NCBI GenBank assembly: GCA_030699565.1
Contig: JAUYLV010000035.1
Span: 1-32,298 of the forward strand
Reading direction: 5' to 3'
Origin: a bacterium
Lineage (GTDB): Bacteria; Patescibacteriota; Minisyncoccia; JAUYLV01
DNA: 32,298 nucleotides
The notes below the pieces were generated by a model. The model saw nothing but the letters and a program-made list of their open reading frames with translations. It made no database searches and was not told the DNA's origin. This document shows positions 14,606 through 21,872 of this stretch, piece by piece (position 1 is the first letter of the stretch; each line of letters opens with the position of its first letter). The translations under genes were made by a program, and so were the position numbers.

Positions 14606-15892
14606 ATGTCTACATTGCTATCAGAACCGGAGACGCAGCAACTTGCAGCACTCATCGAGCAATCCTCAAACCCACAGCAAGTCGTTGATTTGGTAGATAA
14701 GCTCATGGAGCTTTCGGTGGTAAAGGGCGCATCCGATGTACACATCGAACCGTTCGAAACCGAGGCGGTTGCGCGATTTCGTATCGACGGCATTTTACAT
14801 GACGCGGTCACATTACCGCGGCCGGCGCACGACCGGATCCTGGCGCGCATTAAAGTGCTTGCCAATCTTAAAATAGACGAGCATCGTATGCCGCAAGACG
14901 GCAGATCTTCCGGCAGATTCGGTGATCGTCTCGTGGATTTTCGCGTTGCAACATTACCGCAAATTTTTGGAGAAAAAATCGTATTGCGCGTGCTGCCGCG
15001 CGACTTAAAAGCCGGAGGGCTTAAGGATCTTGGATTCAGCGATCAAGCTGTCAAGCCCATTGAACAGCATGTTCGACGGCCCTATGGCATGATCTTGGTT
15101 TGCGGCCCAACTGGTTCGGGTAAAAGCACCACGCTCTATACGCTCATACAAAAACTGCTTGACGAGCGCGGAACATCGGCAAATGTGAGCACAATTGAGG
15201 ATCCGGTCGAATATGCCATTCCCCGTGTCAATCAGATTCAAGTGGGCATAGGAACCGGCATGTCGTTTGAGATGGCGCTGCGCGGGCTTTTACGCCAGGA
15301 TGCCGATGTCATCATGGTCGGGGAGATTCGCGACAGAGAAACCGCCGAAGCCGCGATTGAAGCGTCATTAACCGGACGTCTTTTATTATCTTCACTGCAT
15401 ACGCGCGATGCCGTTGGTGCGCTTATTCGGCTTTTAGAGATTGGCATTGAACCCTATTTAGTTTCGTCTTCTATTTCGTTGATCGTAGCACAGCGCCTCG
15501 TACGCCTTATTTGCACCGGTTGCGTGGAGTCATACGCGCTTGATGAGCCAACTTACAAAGACTTGGTTGAACGTTACCATCTTGACCGCATCATTATGGC
15601 TATCGAAGAGCGCGTGCCACAACTGGCACCCATACCATCACCGCCCAGGCTTTTTCGGGGAAAAGGCTGTGATGCGTGCATGTATACCGGTTATCGGGGA
15701 CGAACAGCGATTTTTGAGGTTTTGGAAGCAAGTGATGCTTTCCGCGTTCTGGCAGGCAAGCGAGCGACCGCGGCGGAGTTTAGGGATCAGGCCATAGGAG
15801 AAGGAATGATAACAATGCTTCAAGAGGGATTCTATAAGGCGTTATCGGGACAGACAACGCTCGAAGAAGTGCTAAAAGCTACGCTGGAATAA
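14606..15892 (+). CDS. PilB/GspE-type secretion ATPase
   Basis: Hexameric ATPase that powers type IV pilus extension or type II secretion at the inner face of the membrane. Motifs: SDVHIEPFE (N2 domain), Walker A GPTGSGKS (167-174), Asp box TIEDPVEY, Walker B DADVIMVGEIRD, His box SSLHTRDA, and a tetracysteine zinc site (CTGC ... CDAC) followed by GYRGRTAIFEVLE. It lacks the N1 domain: 428 residues versus about 560 for full PilB, so only the core remains. No pilin, PilC or PilT gene is nearby. The next gene encodes a membrane protein 16 nt downstream. Confidence 0.92.
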   Translation: MSTLLSEPETQQLAALIEQSSNPQQVVDLVDKLMELSVVKGASDVHIEPFETEAVARFRIDGILHDAVTLPRPAHDRILARIKVLANLKIDEHRMPQDGRSSGRFGDRLVDFRVATLPQIFGEKIVLRVLPRDLKAGGLKDLGFSDQAVKPIEQHVRRPYGMILVCGPTGSGKSTTLYTLIQKLLDERGTSANVSTIEDPVEYAIPRVNQIQVGIGTGMSFEMALRGLLRQDADVIMVGEIRDRETAEAAIEASLTGRLLLSSLHTRDAVGALIRLLEIGIEPYLVSSSISLIVAQRLVRLICTGCVESYALDEPTYKDLVERYHLDRIIMAIEERVPQLAPIPSPPRLFRGKGCDACMYTGYRGRTAIFEVLEASDAFRVLAGKRATAAEFRDQAIGEGMITMLQEGFYKALSGQTTLEEVLKATLE

Positions 15893-15908
15893 GGTATTCA
15901 CGTAACAT

Positions 15909-16490
15909 ATGATACTCGAAAATATTCTTGAAGCGTTTCGCGCGATATTGTTGGCATTTTTTACGGACCTGAACATCTGGTGGTTTTTGGCACCCATTAT
16001 GCTGCTCTGGATACTCACCGAGATATACGACGGCGAATACCGGCATGAATTACCAAGCCGTAACGCCGCATTGGGCAACGGCATTTCGCTCACATGGATC
16101 AATATCGCCTCATTGCGGATTTTATTCACCCAAAACCCCGATGATCTGGTATTCAGATTTTTGATCTTGTTTGCCTTTTCGACGTATGGCCTGGCCATTA
16201 TTTATTTTGCGTTTACACACAGGATTTCGGCGCGTAAGATGGGAATATTGGCCGCACCGACGCCGCTCTACACGCTTTCGGTATTTTCGGTGCTCTATGG
16301 CCAGATGCGCCTGCCCCTGGATCGCTGGATACTTACCGATCTGCTCATTATTTTTTTGATATTTCAGCTTTTTTGGCTTGTTATGCACCGGTTCGTGATA
16401 AAAGGCAGATTGGGCGATCTGGAACTTGTTGAAAAAGGCGTTTCGCTGCGTGAGCTGAAAAAGATCGAGGATAAATTAGACGGCGAATAA
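15909..16490 (+). CDS. polytopic membrane protein, unknown function
   Basis: Not recognised. About four hydrophobic helices: residues 8-36 (ILLAFFTDLNIWWFLAPIML), 82-105 (FRFLILFAFSTYGLAIIYFAF), 112-130 and 142-160 (DLLIIFLIFQLFWLVMHRF). A cytosolic-looking charged tail ends LRELKKIEDKLDGE. Trp- and Phe-rich helices and a basic loop HRISARKMG suggest an inner membrane topology with both ends inside. It lies 16 nt after the PilB/GspE ATPase gene and probably shares its transcript. A platform-protein role is not supported, because it does not resemble PilC/GspF. Confidence 0.7.
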   Translation: MILENILEAFRAILLAFFTDLNIWWFLAPIMLLWILTEIYDGEYRHELPSRNAALGNGISLTWINIASLRILFTQNPDDLVFRFLILFAFSTYGLAIIYFAFTHRISARKMGILAAPTPLYTLSVFSVLYGQMRLPLDRWILTDLLIIFLIFQLFWLVMHRFVIKGRLGDLELVEKGVSLRELKKIEDKLDGE

Positions 16491-16539
16491 GAGCAATCGC
16501 GAATATACAAATTTCCACAAATATAGGAATTCAAAATCA

Positions 16540-16612
16540 ATTATACAAATTTACGCTCCGTATTTGTATAATTGATTGCTGATTTGTATATTAGATGTAT
16601 TTGTATATTAGC
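16540..16612. repeat. inverted and tandem TTTGTATA word repeats before the rhodanese-like gene
   Basis: CAATTATACAAAT/ATTTGTATAATTG form an inverted repeat around ACGCTCCGT-like sequence. The direct word TTTGTATATTA follows twice, its last copy carrying a TATATT hexamer 10 nt before the ATG at 16620. Confidence 0.7.
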
Positions 16613-16619
16613 GAGTACT

Positions 16620-16967
16620 ATGTTTGCAACCATCACCAAAGAAGCGTTAAAGGAAAAGCTCGATAGGGGCGAGCGGATTCAGTTGATCGATATCCGCTCG
16701 TATGAATCCTACTTCAAGGAACGCATTCGCGGTGCGCGCAGCTTGGCATACGAGCACATCTACGATCGGATCGAGATCCTAGATCAGTCAAAGCCTATCA
16801 TTTTATACGGCGAAGACGAGAACGATCCCTTCGTTACGCGAACCGCCGAAGTTCTTATCGAGCGCAACTTTGATGCCGCAAACATCAGCATATATACGGA
16901 AGGGCTTTTAGGGTGGCGAGCCGCTTCGTATTTTACGACTTCAGGAGATGAGCCAATTTCAAGCTAA
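16620..16967 (+). CDS. rhodanese-fold protein lacking the catalytic cysteine
   Basis: A single rhodanese-like domain of 115 residues. IQLIDIRSYESYFKERIRGARSLAYEHI matches the family's N-terminal half (xLIDVRxxxEYxxGHIpGAxNI). The active-site loop, normally C-x-x-G-x-x-S, reads ILYGEDENDPFVTRTAEVL, so Gly replaces the sulfur-carrying Cys. It is therefore probably a binding or regulatory domain rather than a sulfurtransferase. The ATG at 16620 starts the domain properly; the longer 16572 version reads through the upstream repeat. Confidence 0.75.
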   Translation: MFATITKEALKEKLDRGERIQLIDIRSYESYFKERIRGARSLAYEHIYDRIEILDQSKPIILYGEDENDPFVTRTAEVLIERNFDAANISIYTEGLLGWRAASYFTTSGDEPISS

Positions 16968-16977
16968 AATGATTATT

Positions 16978-17007
16978 CCCTGAGCGCAGCGAAACAAAGT
17001 CGAAGGG
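16978..17007. repeat. short GC-rich palindromic word
   Basis: CCCTGAGCGCAGCGAAAC ... GTCGAAGGG: a compact imperfect palindrome with CCCT and AGGG ends, in noncoding DNA 10 nt after the rhodanese-like gene. It resembles short dispersed repeats; only one copy is in this window. Confidence 0.35.
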
Positions 17008-17018
17008 TTATCCTTATT

Positions 17019-17099
17019 ATGCCAAAATGCATTTGGTGCATTGCCATGTTGATAGCCATGTTTGCAGTAGTCGGTATCGCAATCTTTTTTATATTTTGA
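17019..17099 (+). CDS. possible 26-residue CxxC membrane peptide
   Basis: The frame MPKCIWCIAMLIAMFAVVGI... ends in IFFIF: a CxxC pair at the N-terminus and an unbroken hydrophobic helix of about 19 residues. No close SD. The stop overlaps the first bases of the repeat element at 17098. It could be a real membrane micropeptide or chance in AT-rich DNA. Confidence 0.3.
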   Translation: MPKCIWCIAMLIAMFAVVGIAIFFIF

Positions 17100-17273
17100 G
17101 ACTGTAGAAGAAGGCACCGTGAAGTCATTGCGAGGAATCCGGCCAGCCAAGGCGGATGACACGGCAATCTTTTCCCTAATCATTTTGAAATGATATTGAT
17201 ATTGAACGGATCGCCACGCCGATGCGGAGTACCGCATCGGCTCGCGATGACAGATACATTCTTCTACAGTCTC
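17098..17273. mobile_element. MITE-like element with 15-bp perfect terminal inverted repeats
   Basis: Ends GAGACTGTAGAAGAA and TTCTTCTACAGTCTC are exact complements. Inside them lies a second inverted pair, GTCATTGCGAG and CTCGCGATGAC, and a 10-bp hairpin GCCGATGCGG/CCGCATCGGC. It is 176 bp long with no coding capacity. TTTT occurs on both flanks, but a clean target-site duplication cannot be defined. Confidence 0.65.
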
Positions 17274-17446
17274 GTTTTGAAATCAACTTAAATATTGCTG
17301 GCTCGGCGCATAATTTTTAATTTACAATTTCCAATTTTCATTGAATTTCCAATGATACAATGAACCAACTGCATGCATGTTTGAACATCGGTTCATAAAA
17401 TATTCGTTGAAAATTAAAAACTGAAAACTGAAAATTTTTCCCGTAT
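17274..17446. other. AT-rich gap upstream of the SIMPL gene
   Basis: No gene seen. It contains ATGAACC/GGTTCAT inverted arms around CATGCATG-rich sequence, repeated AATTTCCAAT-like words, and a tandem GAAAACTGAAAATT word just before the start codon, like that before murG. Confidence 0.5.
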
Positions 17447-18244
17447 ATGCTTACGGAATTCCAAGAAGAAAACAAAAAGTCCACGCCCATGCCCGATGGC
17501 CATCAAAGCGATTGGAAATGGACCATTGCCGCCATATTTGGCGTGGCGCTTGCTATTTGGGCGGTTGGAAAGGCGCTTGAGATCCAGCGCATGATTCAAT
17601 ATCCGCCTGCAGGCGTTGCGCAACATGCCATAACCTTGTCCGAATCGGGAAAGGCCACGGTGGTGCCCGATACCGCCGAAGTGGAATTTTCCGTCATCAG
17701 CGAGGCTAAGGCGCCCCAAGACGCCCAGCGCGACAATACGCAAAAAATGAACGCAATCATTCAGTTCGTAAAAGATCAGAACATAGACGCCAAAGACATC
17801 AAAACAGCCGCATATAATCTTTACCCGAAATACAATTATGAGAATGGCCGGGCCGACATTGTCGGCTATACCCTTACCCAGTCGCTGCGCGTCAAAGTGC
17901 GCGACATCGAGAAGCTGGGAGCGTTATTGGAAGGCGTCACGTCCCGCGGAACCAACCAGGTGGGCGACATACGCTTTTTTGTGGATGATCCCGATGCATC
18001 CAAGCAAGAAGCTCGCAAGGAAGCCGTGGCTAAGGTGCGCGCCAAAGCCGACGAGCTTGCTCGCCTGATGGGGGTTCGACTCGGCAGGGTTATTGCATTC
18101 TCCGAATCGGGAGGTGATATGCCGCCCATCTTTTATGCCAAGGCTGAAGCGTATGGTGCCGGAGGCGTCGCTCCGGCCCCGCAGATCGAGCAGGGGACGC
18201 AGGATATTACGGTTACCGTTACGGTTACATACGAAATTCGATAA
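17447..18244 (+). CDS. SIMPL-domain (DUF541) membrane-anchored protein
   Basis: 265 residues. A short charged cytosolic N-terminus is followed by one membrane helix (about 25-45, TIAAIFGVALAIWAVGKALEI) and an extracytoplasmic SIMPL domain: ITLSESGKATVVPDTAEVEFSV at its start, then IKTAAYNLYPKYNYENGRADIVGYTLTQSL, and a final ITVTVTVTYEIR strand. A long helix rich in Lys, Ala and Glu (EARKEAVAKVRAKADELARL) is typical. The biochemical role of the family is poorly defined; envelope stress and signalling links are reported for some members. It converges on ychF across a strong hairpin. Confidence 0.88.
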   Translation: MLTEFQEENKKSTPMPDGHQSDWKWTIAAIFGVALAIWAVGKALEIQRMIQYPPAGVAQHAITLSESGKATVVPDTAEVEFSVISEAKAPQDAQRDNTQKMNAIIQFVKDQNIDAKDIKTAAYNLYPKYNYENGRADIVGYTLTQSLRVKVRDIEKLGALLEGVTSRGTNQVGDIRFFVDDPDASKQEARKEAVAKVRAKADELARLMGVRLGRVIAFSESGGDMPPIFYAKAEAYGAGGVAPAPQIEQGTQDITVTVTVTYEIR

Positions 18245-18304
18245 TCATCCGCCCACGCGTCATTCTGATACCTTGGTTAAAACATAAAGGAAGAATCTCT
18301 TATT

Positions 18305-18323
18305 CTCCCTTTATAAAAGGGAG
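18305..18323. repeat. CTCCCTTT/AAAGGGAG hairpin with GGGGGAGGG tail
   Basis: Eight-bp arms around ATA, followed by CCCGCAGGGGGAGGGATTT. It resembles a dispersed intergenic repeat word. Confidence 0.4.
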
Positions 18324-18359
18324 TACCCGCAGGGGGAGGGATTTATTCTCCGTTTTACA

Positions 18360-18394
18360 TCAACGGCTCATTTCGTCATGAAATGAGCCGTTGA
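18360..18394. terminator. strong symmetric hairpin between convergent genes
   Basis: A perfect 15-bp stem (TCAACGGCTCATTTC and its complement) with a GTCAT loop. No T-tract on the plus side; AT-rich sequence on both sides. Its position between the SIMPL and ychF stops suggests a shared transcription end. Confidence 0.65.
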
Positions 18395-18419
18395 CTTCGT
18401 AATTCATTGTAATTCAAAA

Positions 18420-19532
18420 TCAGATCTTAATCTCAATAACATCGCCGTCGTGCATAACATAATCCCTGCCGACGGTTTTTAATTTTCCCGATTCGCGGGC
18501 CTTGCCGTACGAGCCCATCTCCAAAAGTTCGTTCCACGGAATAACCTCCGCGCGGATGAACTTTTCTTCAAAATCTGAATGGATCTTGCCGCCGGCCTCG
18601 GGAGCGGTGGAACCCTTTCTCACCGTCCATGCGCGCGTTTCGTCCTCTCCCGTGGTAATGAACGTAAGAAGATCAAGAATCTCATAACCCTTTTTTATCA
18701 GCCCATTGATGCCTTCATAGGCGGCGGAGACGTCGTAGGCCTTGCGGCATTCTGCGGCTTCTTCGGCGGAGAGCTCGGAAAGCTCCTGCTCAAGTTTGGT
18801 GGCGATGAACGCAAGCCCCACGTGCGCAAGATCGGGAAACGCCGACCGGAAAATTCCCTCCTGCTCCTTTTTTATTTCATCGAATTTATCGGAACGAATA
18901 TCGTCTTCGGAAAGATTAAAGGCTACAATTATGGGTTTTACCGTCAACAGATTGAGTTCATTGATGATCAATGTCTCATTTTCATCCCAGACGGCGGACG
19001 ATATAATCTTCCCTTTTTCAAGAACGCTCGCGATCTTTCCGAGAACATCGCGGCGACGCACGGCATCCGCCCTGCCGCTTTTTGCCTCGCTCGAAGCCTT
19101 CTCAAGCGCCTTGGACACCAATTCCAGATCCGACAAGATCAGTTCCAAATGAATGATCTCAATATCCCTTCGGGGATTGACCGTGCCTTCCACGTGTACT
19201 ATTTCGCCGGACGCAAAACAGCGAACCACCTCGCAGATGGCATCCACCCGACGAATATGCGATAAAAACGCATTGCCGAGCCCTTCGCCCTTGGAAGCGT
19301 CCTTGACCAGCCCCGCGATGTCATGGAATTCAACGATGGTGGGAATGGTTTTTGCCGAATTGAATAGCCGGGTAAGCTTTTGGAGCCGCTCATCGGGTAC
19401 TTTGACCACGCCCACATTCGGATCGATGGTGCAGAACGGGTAATTCGAAATATCCACCGGATTTTTGGTGAGCGCTTTAAACAGGGTTGATTTGCCCACA
19501 TTGGGAAGTCCAACGATGCCGATACTTAACAT
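18420..19532 (-). CDS. ychF: redox/translation-associated P-loop ATPase YchF (Obg family)
   Basis: Cytosolic Obg-like NTPase associated with ribosomes. G1 GLPNVGKST (8-16), switch region NYPFCTIDPNVG, and G3 DIAGLVKDASKGEGLGNAFL are all intact. In place of the guanine-specific NKxD it has FNLSEDD, in keeping with the family's preference for ATP. A central coiled domain and C-terminal TGS domain (RAWTVRKGSTAPEAGGKIHSDFEEKFI, then HDGDVIEIKI) complete the normal layout. 370 residues. It starts 11 nt after the hypothetical protein gene and is probably co-transcribed with it. Confidence 0.96.
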   Translation of the reverse strand: MLSIGIVGLPNVGKSTLFKALTKNPVDISNYPFCTIDPNVGVVKVPDERLQKLTRLFNSAKTIPTIVEFHDIAGLVKDASKGEGLGNAFLSHIRRVDAICEVVRCFASGEIVHVEGTVNPRRDIEIIHLELILSDLELVSKALEKASSEAKSGRADAVRRRDVLGKIASVLEKGKIISSAVWDENETLIINELNLLTVKPIIVAFNLSEDDIRSDKFDEIKKEQEGIFRSAFPDLAHVGLAFIATKLEQELSELSAEEAAECRKAYDVSAAYEGINGLIKKGYEILDLLTFITTGEDETRAWTVRKGSTAPEAGGKIHSDFEEKFIRAEVIPWNELLEMGSYGKARESGKLKTVGRDYVMHDGDVIEIKI

Positions 19533-19542
19533 GATATTGGTA

Positions 19543-19998
19543 TTATCTCGTATGATCTACTTTGCCGCTATTTATCATTCCGACCGCTCTGGAAAGCTTT
19601 ATGTATTTATCCTTCAATTCCGCGAGTTTATCGGCGGAAATGTTCGTTTCATTCTGCAAAGAAACAAGCCGTTCTACAATGGGTACGAGCTTTTCCTTGA
19701 GCGCCAATCTTTGAGGATCCCGCAGGGCTTCTTCCGGAGCTGCAATTGTGTGAAGATATTCGAGAGAATGCTCCGATTCTGCCGCAGCGATCACGCCTTC
19801 GAATTCTAGGATCTCCGGGCCGCAATCCCTCTTCTGCTCGGGAGCCGGGGGTTCTGGATTTTCTTCCATGTATGCCTCATATTCGGCGATCTGTTCCGGC
19901 GTCAGGTCCGCGACCTTGGTTCGCTTTATTTCAGTTGATTCCTCAGGTTCTTTTTCCGAATTCTCCTCAAAATTCGGATTCTCGGGCGAATAGATCAT
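19543..19998 (-). CDS. acidic hypothetical protein upstream of ychF
   Basis: 151 residues, no family recognised. The first 60 residues are highly charged and probably disordered (NFEENSEKEPEESTEIKRTK, then MEENPEPPAPEQK). The rest is predicted helical (LKEKLVPIVERLVSLQNE, ISADKLAELKDKYIKLSRAVG), perhaps a short coiled coil. No signal or membrane segment. It precedes ychF by 11 nt on the same strand. A weak promoter TTGAAT-N16-TAAAAC lies upstream, leaving a leader of only about 7 nt. The acidic, disordered N-terminus resembles that of the 519-residue HEEQH protein in style only. Confidence 0.7.
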   Translation of the reverse strand: MIYSPENPNFEENSEKEPEESTEIKRTKVADLTPEQIAEYEAYMEENPEPPAPEQKRDCGPEILEFEGVIAAAESEHSLEYLHTIAAPEEALRDPQRLALKEKLVPIVERLVSLQNETNISADKLAELKDKYIKLSRAVGMINSGKVDHTR

Positions 19999-20044
19999 AT
20001 GATATGATATGTTTTATTAAGAACGAATTTGCATTCAATCCATA

Positions 20045-20123
20045 ACCATTATCAACGTGGCAATAATAATGGTGATGGCTTCGCCCCTTCGCTACTCCGC
20101 ACGGCATGCTGTGTGGATTTTTT
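20045..20123 (+). other. hairpin-rich gap ending in a terminator-like stem
   Basis: CCATTAT/ATAATGG inverted arms (about 20046-20072) are followed by TCCGCAC/GTGTGGA (one G-U pair) and six T at 20118-20123. No plus-strand gene lies upstream, so the terminator-like stem either ends a small RNA or insulates the phosphohexomutase promoter. Confidence 0.35.
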
Positions 20124-20133
20124 ACTTCTAGGT

Positions 20134-20171
20134 TTGTCATTTGAATCGCTGTTATGCTATAGTTTTTCCGT
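20134..20171 (+). promoter_or_regulatory. promoter of the phosphohexomutase gene, leaderless geometry
   Basis: TTGTCA (20134-20139), 18-nt spacer, TGC-TATAGT (20158-20163), then 8 nt to the ATG at 20172. The extended -10 and near-consensus -35 put transcription start within 0-2 nt of the ATG. Confidence 0.75.
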
Positions 20172-21515
20172 ATGAACGTCAATTCTTCCATTTTTAAGGC
20201 ATATGACATCAGGGGGCTGTGCCCGGGCGATATCGACGCGGAACTCGCCTATGCGATCGGCAGGGGAGTAATGGCCACCGTTGTCGGAAAGCATAAGAAC
20301 CGAACCGTCATCGTAGGGCGCGATGCAAGGCCCACATCACCGGATATTGCCAAAGAACTTGTTCGCGGACTGCGAGATGGCGGCGCGGATGTGATCGATA
20401 TCGGCATGGCTACCACGCCGCTTTTTTACTTTTCCGTTATCCACGTAAATGCCGTCTCGGGCGTGATGGTAACCGCATCGCATAATCCGGCACAATATAA
20501 TGGGTTTAAAATCGTTAAAGAAGGTGCCGTCGCGATCGGACTTGATAGCGGTCTGGGAATCTTGCGAGATTTCATTCAGAAAGGAGAGTTTGGGGTTGTT
20601 GCCGCAGAGAGCAGCCTTACCCAGAAGGATTTTAGCGATACGTATATCGACCGGGTAACGAATGGCGCAAAGATTCGGAAATTTAAGATCGCCATAGATG
20701 CCGGTAACGGTATGGCGGGCATTCTATTGCCCAGGGCGTTGGGACGGCTTGGCATCGAAGCAAGGAGTTTGTATGTAGAGCCGGATGGAACGTTTCCTAA
20801 TCACGAGGCGAACCCCTTGAAGGAAGAAACATTGGTTGACTTGCAAAAACTGATGAAAGAACATCCGGTAGATTTCGGCATTGCCTTTGACGGCGATGCG
20901 GATCGCATTCGTTTTTTACTGGCGGACGGAACTCCGATCCCGGGCGACATCTTGCTTGCGCTTTTGGCCAAAGAATATCTTTTAAAGTACGAAGGCGCTG
21001 CGGTGGTGTATGCGGTCAACTGCTCTCGAATCGTGCCGGAAATGATAAAACAGTGCGGCGGCGTTCCGGTGCGCTGGAAGATCGGCGCTACGCTTGCCAA
21101 GGCGAAAATGAGAGAGGAGAATGCCATCCTTGGCGGCGAGATCTCCACGCATTATTTTTACCGTGAAATGGGTACGGTAGAGTCAACCATGCTTACCTTG
21201 CGCCGCGTATGCGAAATATTGACGCAGCGAAATATGACGCTTGCCGAAGCCATAAAGCAATTTACGAAATATCCCAAAACCCCGGAAATAAATTTTGAGA
21301 TCGCCGATAAAGATGCCGCGCTGAAGCGCCTTGGAGCGCACTTTGCCGATGCCAAGCTCGACACGCTTGACGGCCTTACAATTGAATATCCGAAGTGGTG
21401 GGTGAATATTCGCGCATCAAATACGGAGCCGTTGCTGCGCCTGAATTTGGAGGCGGAGACGAAGGAGTTGTTGGAGGAGAAGCTGGCAGAGGTACGAAGA
21501 ATTATTCTTGAATAA
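20172..21515 (+). CDS. phosphomannomutase/phosphoglucomutase
   Basis: Alpha-D-phosphohexomutase interconverting hexose 1- and 6-phosphates for sugar nucleotides and wall polymers. Four-domain layout with phosphoserine loop TASHNPAQYNGFK, metal loop DGDADRIRF, sugar-binding loop GGEISTHYFYRE and phosphate loop RASNTEPLLRL. N-terminal FKAYDIRGL is also characteristic. 447 residues, normal. The sugar loop has STHYF rather than SGHxxF, so mannose versus glucose preference cannot be fixed; GlmM is less likely given the GGEISTH loop. It is a single gene with its own promoter, followed by a repeat-bearing gap. Confidence 0.93.
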   Translation: MNVNSSIFKAYDIRGLCPGDIDAELAYAIGRGVMATVVGKHKNRTVIVGRDARPTSPDIAKELVRGLRDGGADVIDIGMATTPLFYFSVIHVNAVSGVMVTASHNPAQYNGFKIVKEGAVAIGLDSGLGILRDFIQKGEFGVVAAESSLTQKDFSDTYIDRVTNGAKIRKFKIAIDAGNGMAGILLPRALGRLGIEARSLYVEPDGTFPNHEANPLKEETLVDLQKLMKEHPVDFGIAFDGDADRIRFLLADGTPIPGDILLALLAKEYLLKYEGAAVVYAVNCSRIVPEMIKQCGGVPVRWKIGATLAKAKMREENAILGGEISTHYFYREMGTVESTMLTLRRVCEILTQRNMTLAEAIKQFTKYPKTPEINFEIADKDAALKRLGAHFADAKLDTLDGLTIEYPKWWVNIRASNTEPLLRLNLEAETKELLEEKLAEVRRIILE

Positions 21516-21584
21516 TACGCAAATCATTTTACCATGGACCCAAAAACTTATTTCCTATCATAACAAAGCGTATTAATATTGTGG

Positions 21585-21749
21585 GTCATTGCGAGGAGGG
21601 ACGATGAAGCAATCTTTTCCATAAATTTTAACGTGAAATTCAGGAAAGAGATTTCCTGGGCGGATTTCATTCATCGGAAACATGGAAGCCGCCCGTGTAA
21701 TGCTCTCCCAGAGCATTACACCCACGCTCCTTACGTCGCTCGCAATGAC
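21585..21749. repeat. palindromic repeat element with GTCATTGCGAG ends
   Basis: Left end GTCATTGCGAGGAGGGACGA, right end GTCGCTCGCAATGAC; the outer 11 bp are inverted copies. The core has a perfect hairpin GTAATGCTCT/AGAGCATTAC at 21697-21719. 165 bp, noncoding. Its ends match the inner pair of the 17098 element. Confidence 0.75.
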
Positions 21750-21805
21750 TGCGGTAAGGATCGATTTTTTGGTTCACGAATGCAATATCGGATGACATGA
21801 TAGAT

Positions 21806-21838
21806 TCGTACATTCGTATTTATTCGTATTTCGTAAAG
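21806..21838. repeat. tandem ATTCGTATTT words before the M24 peptidase gene
   Basis: ATTCGTA occurs in quick succession (CATTCGTATTTATTCGTATTTCGTA), 20-50 nt upstream of the start codon. Confidence 0.55.
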
Positions 21839-21872
21839 TATTGAACATTTACAACTTATGAGGGAGAAAAAG

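Noticed and set aside
11172-15447. Long shadow ORFs on the minus strand across the RidA, mutase, GTPase and PilB genes
   Set aside because: They lie antisense to strongly conserved genes and show no family signature, a GC-skewed codon effect.
21579-21800. 73-residue plus-strand ORF in the gap before the M24 peptidase gene
   Set aside because: It is a translation of the palindromic repeat element (VIARRDDEAIFS and RNDCGKDRF are repeat translations).
3226-21838. CRISPR array in the repeat-rich junctions
   Set aside because: Repeats are 7-20 nt without regular unique spacers, and no cas genes are present.
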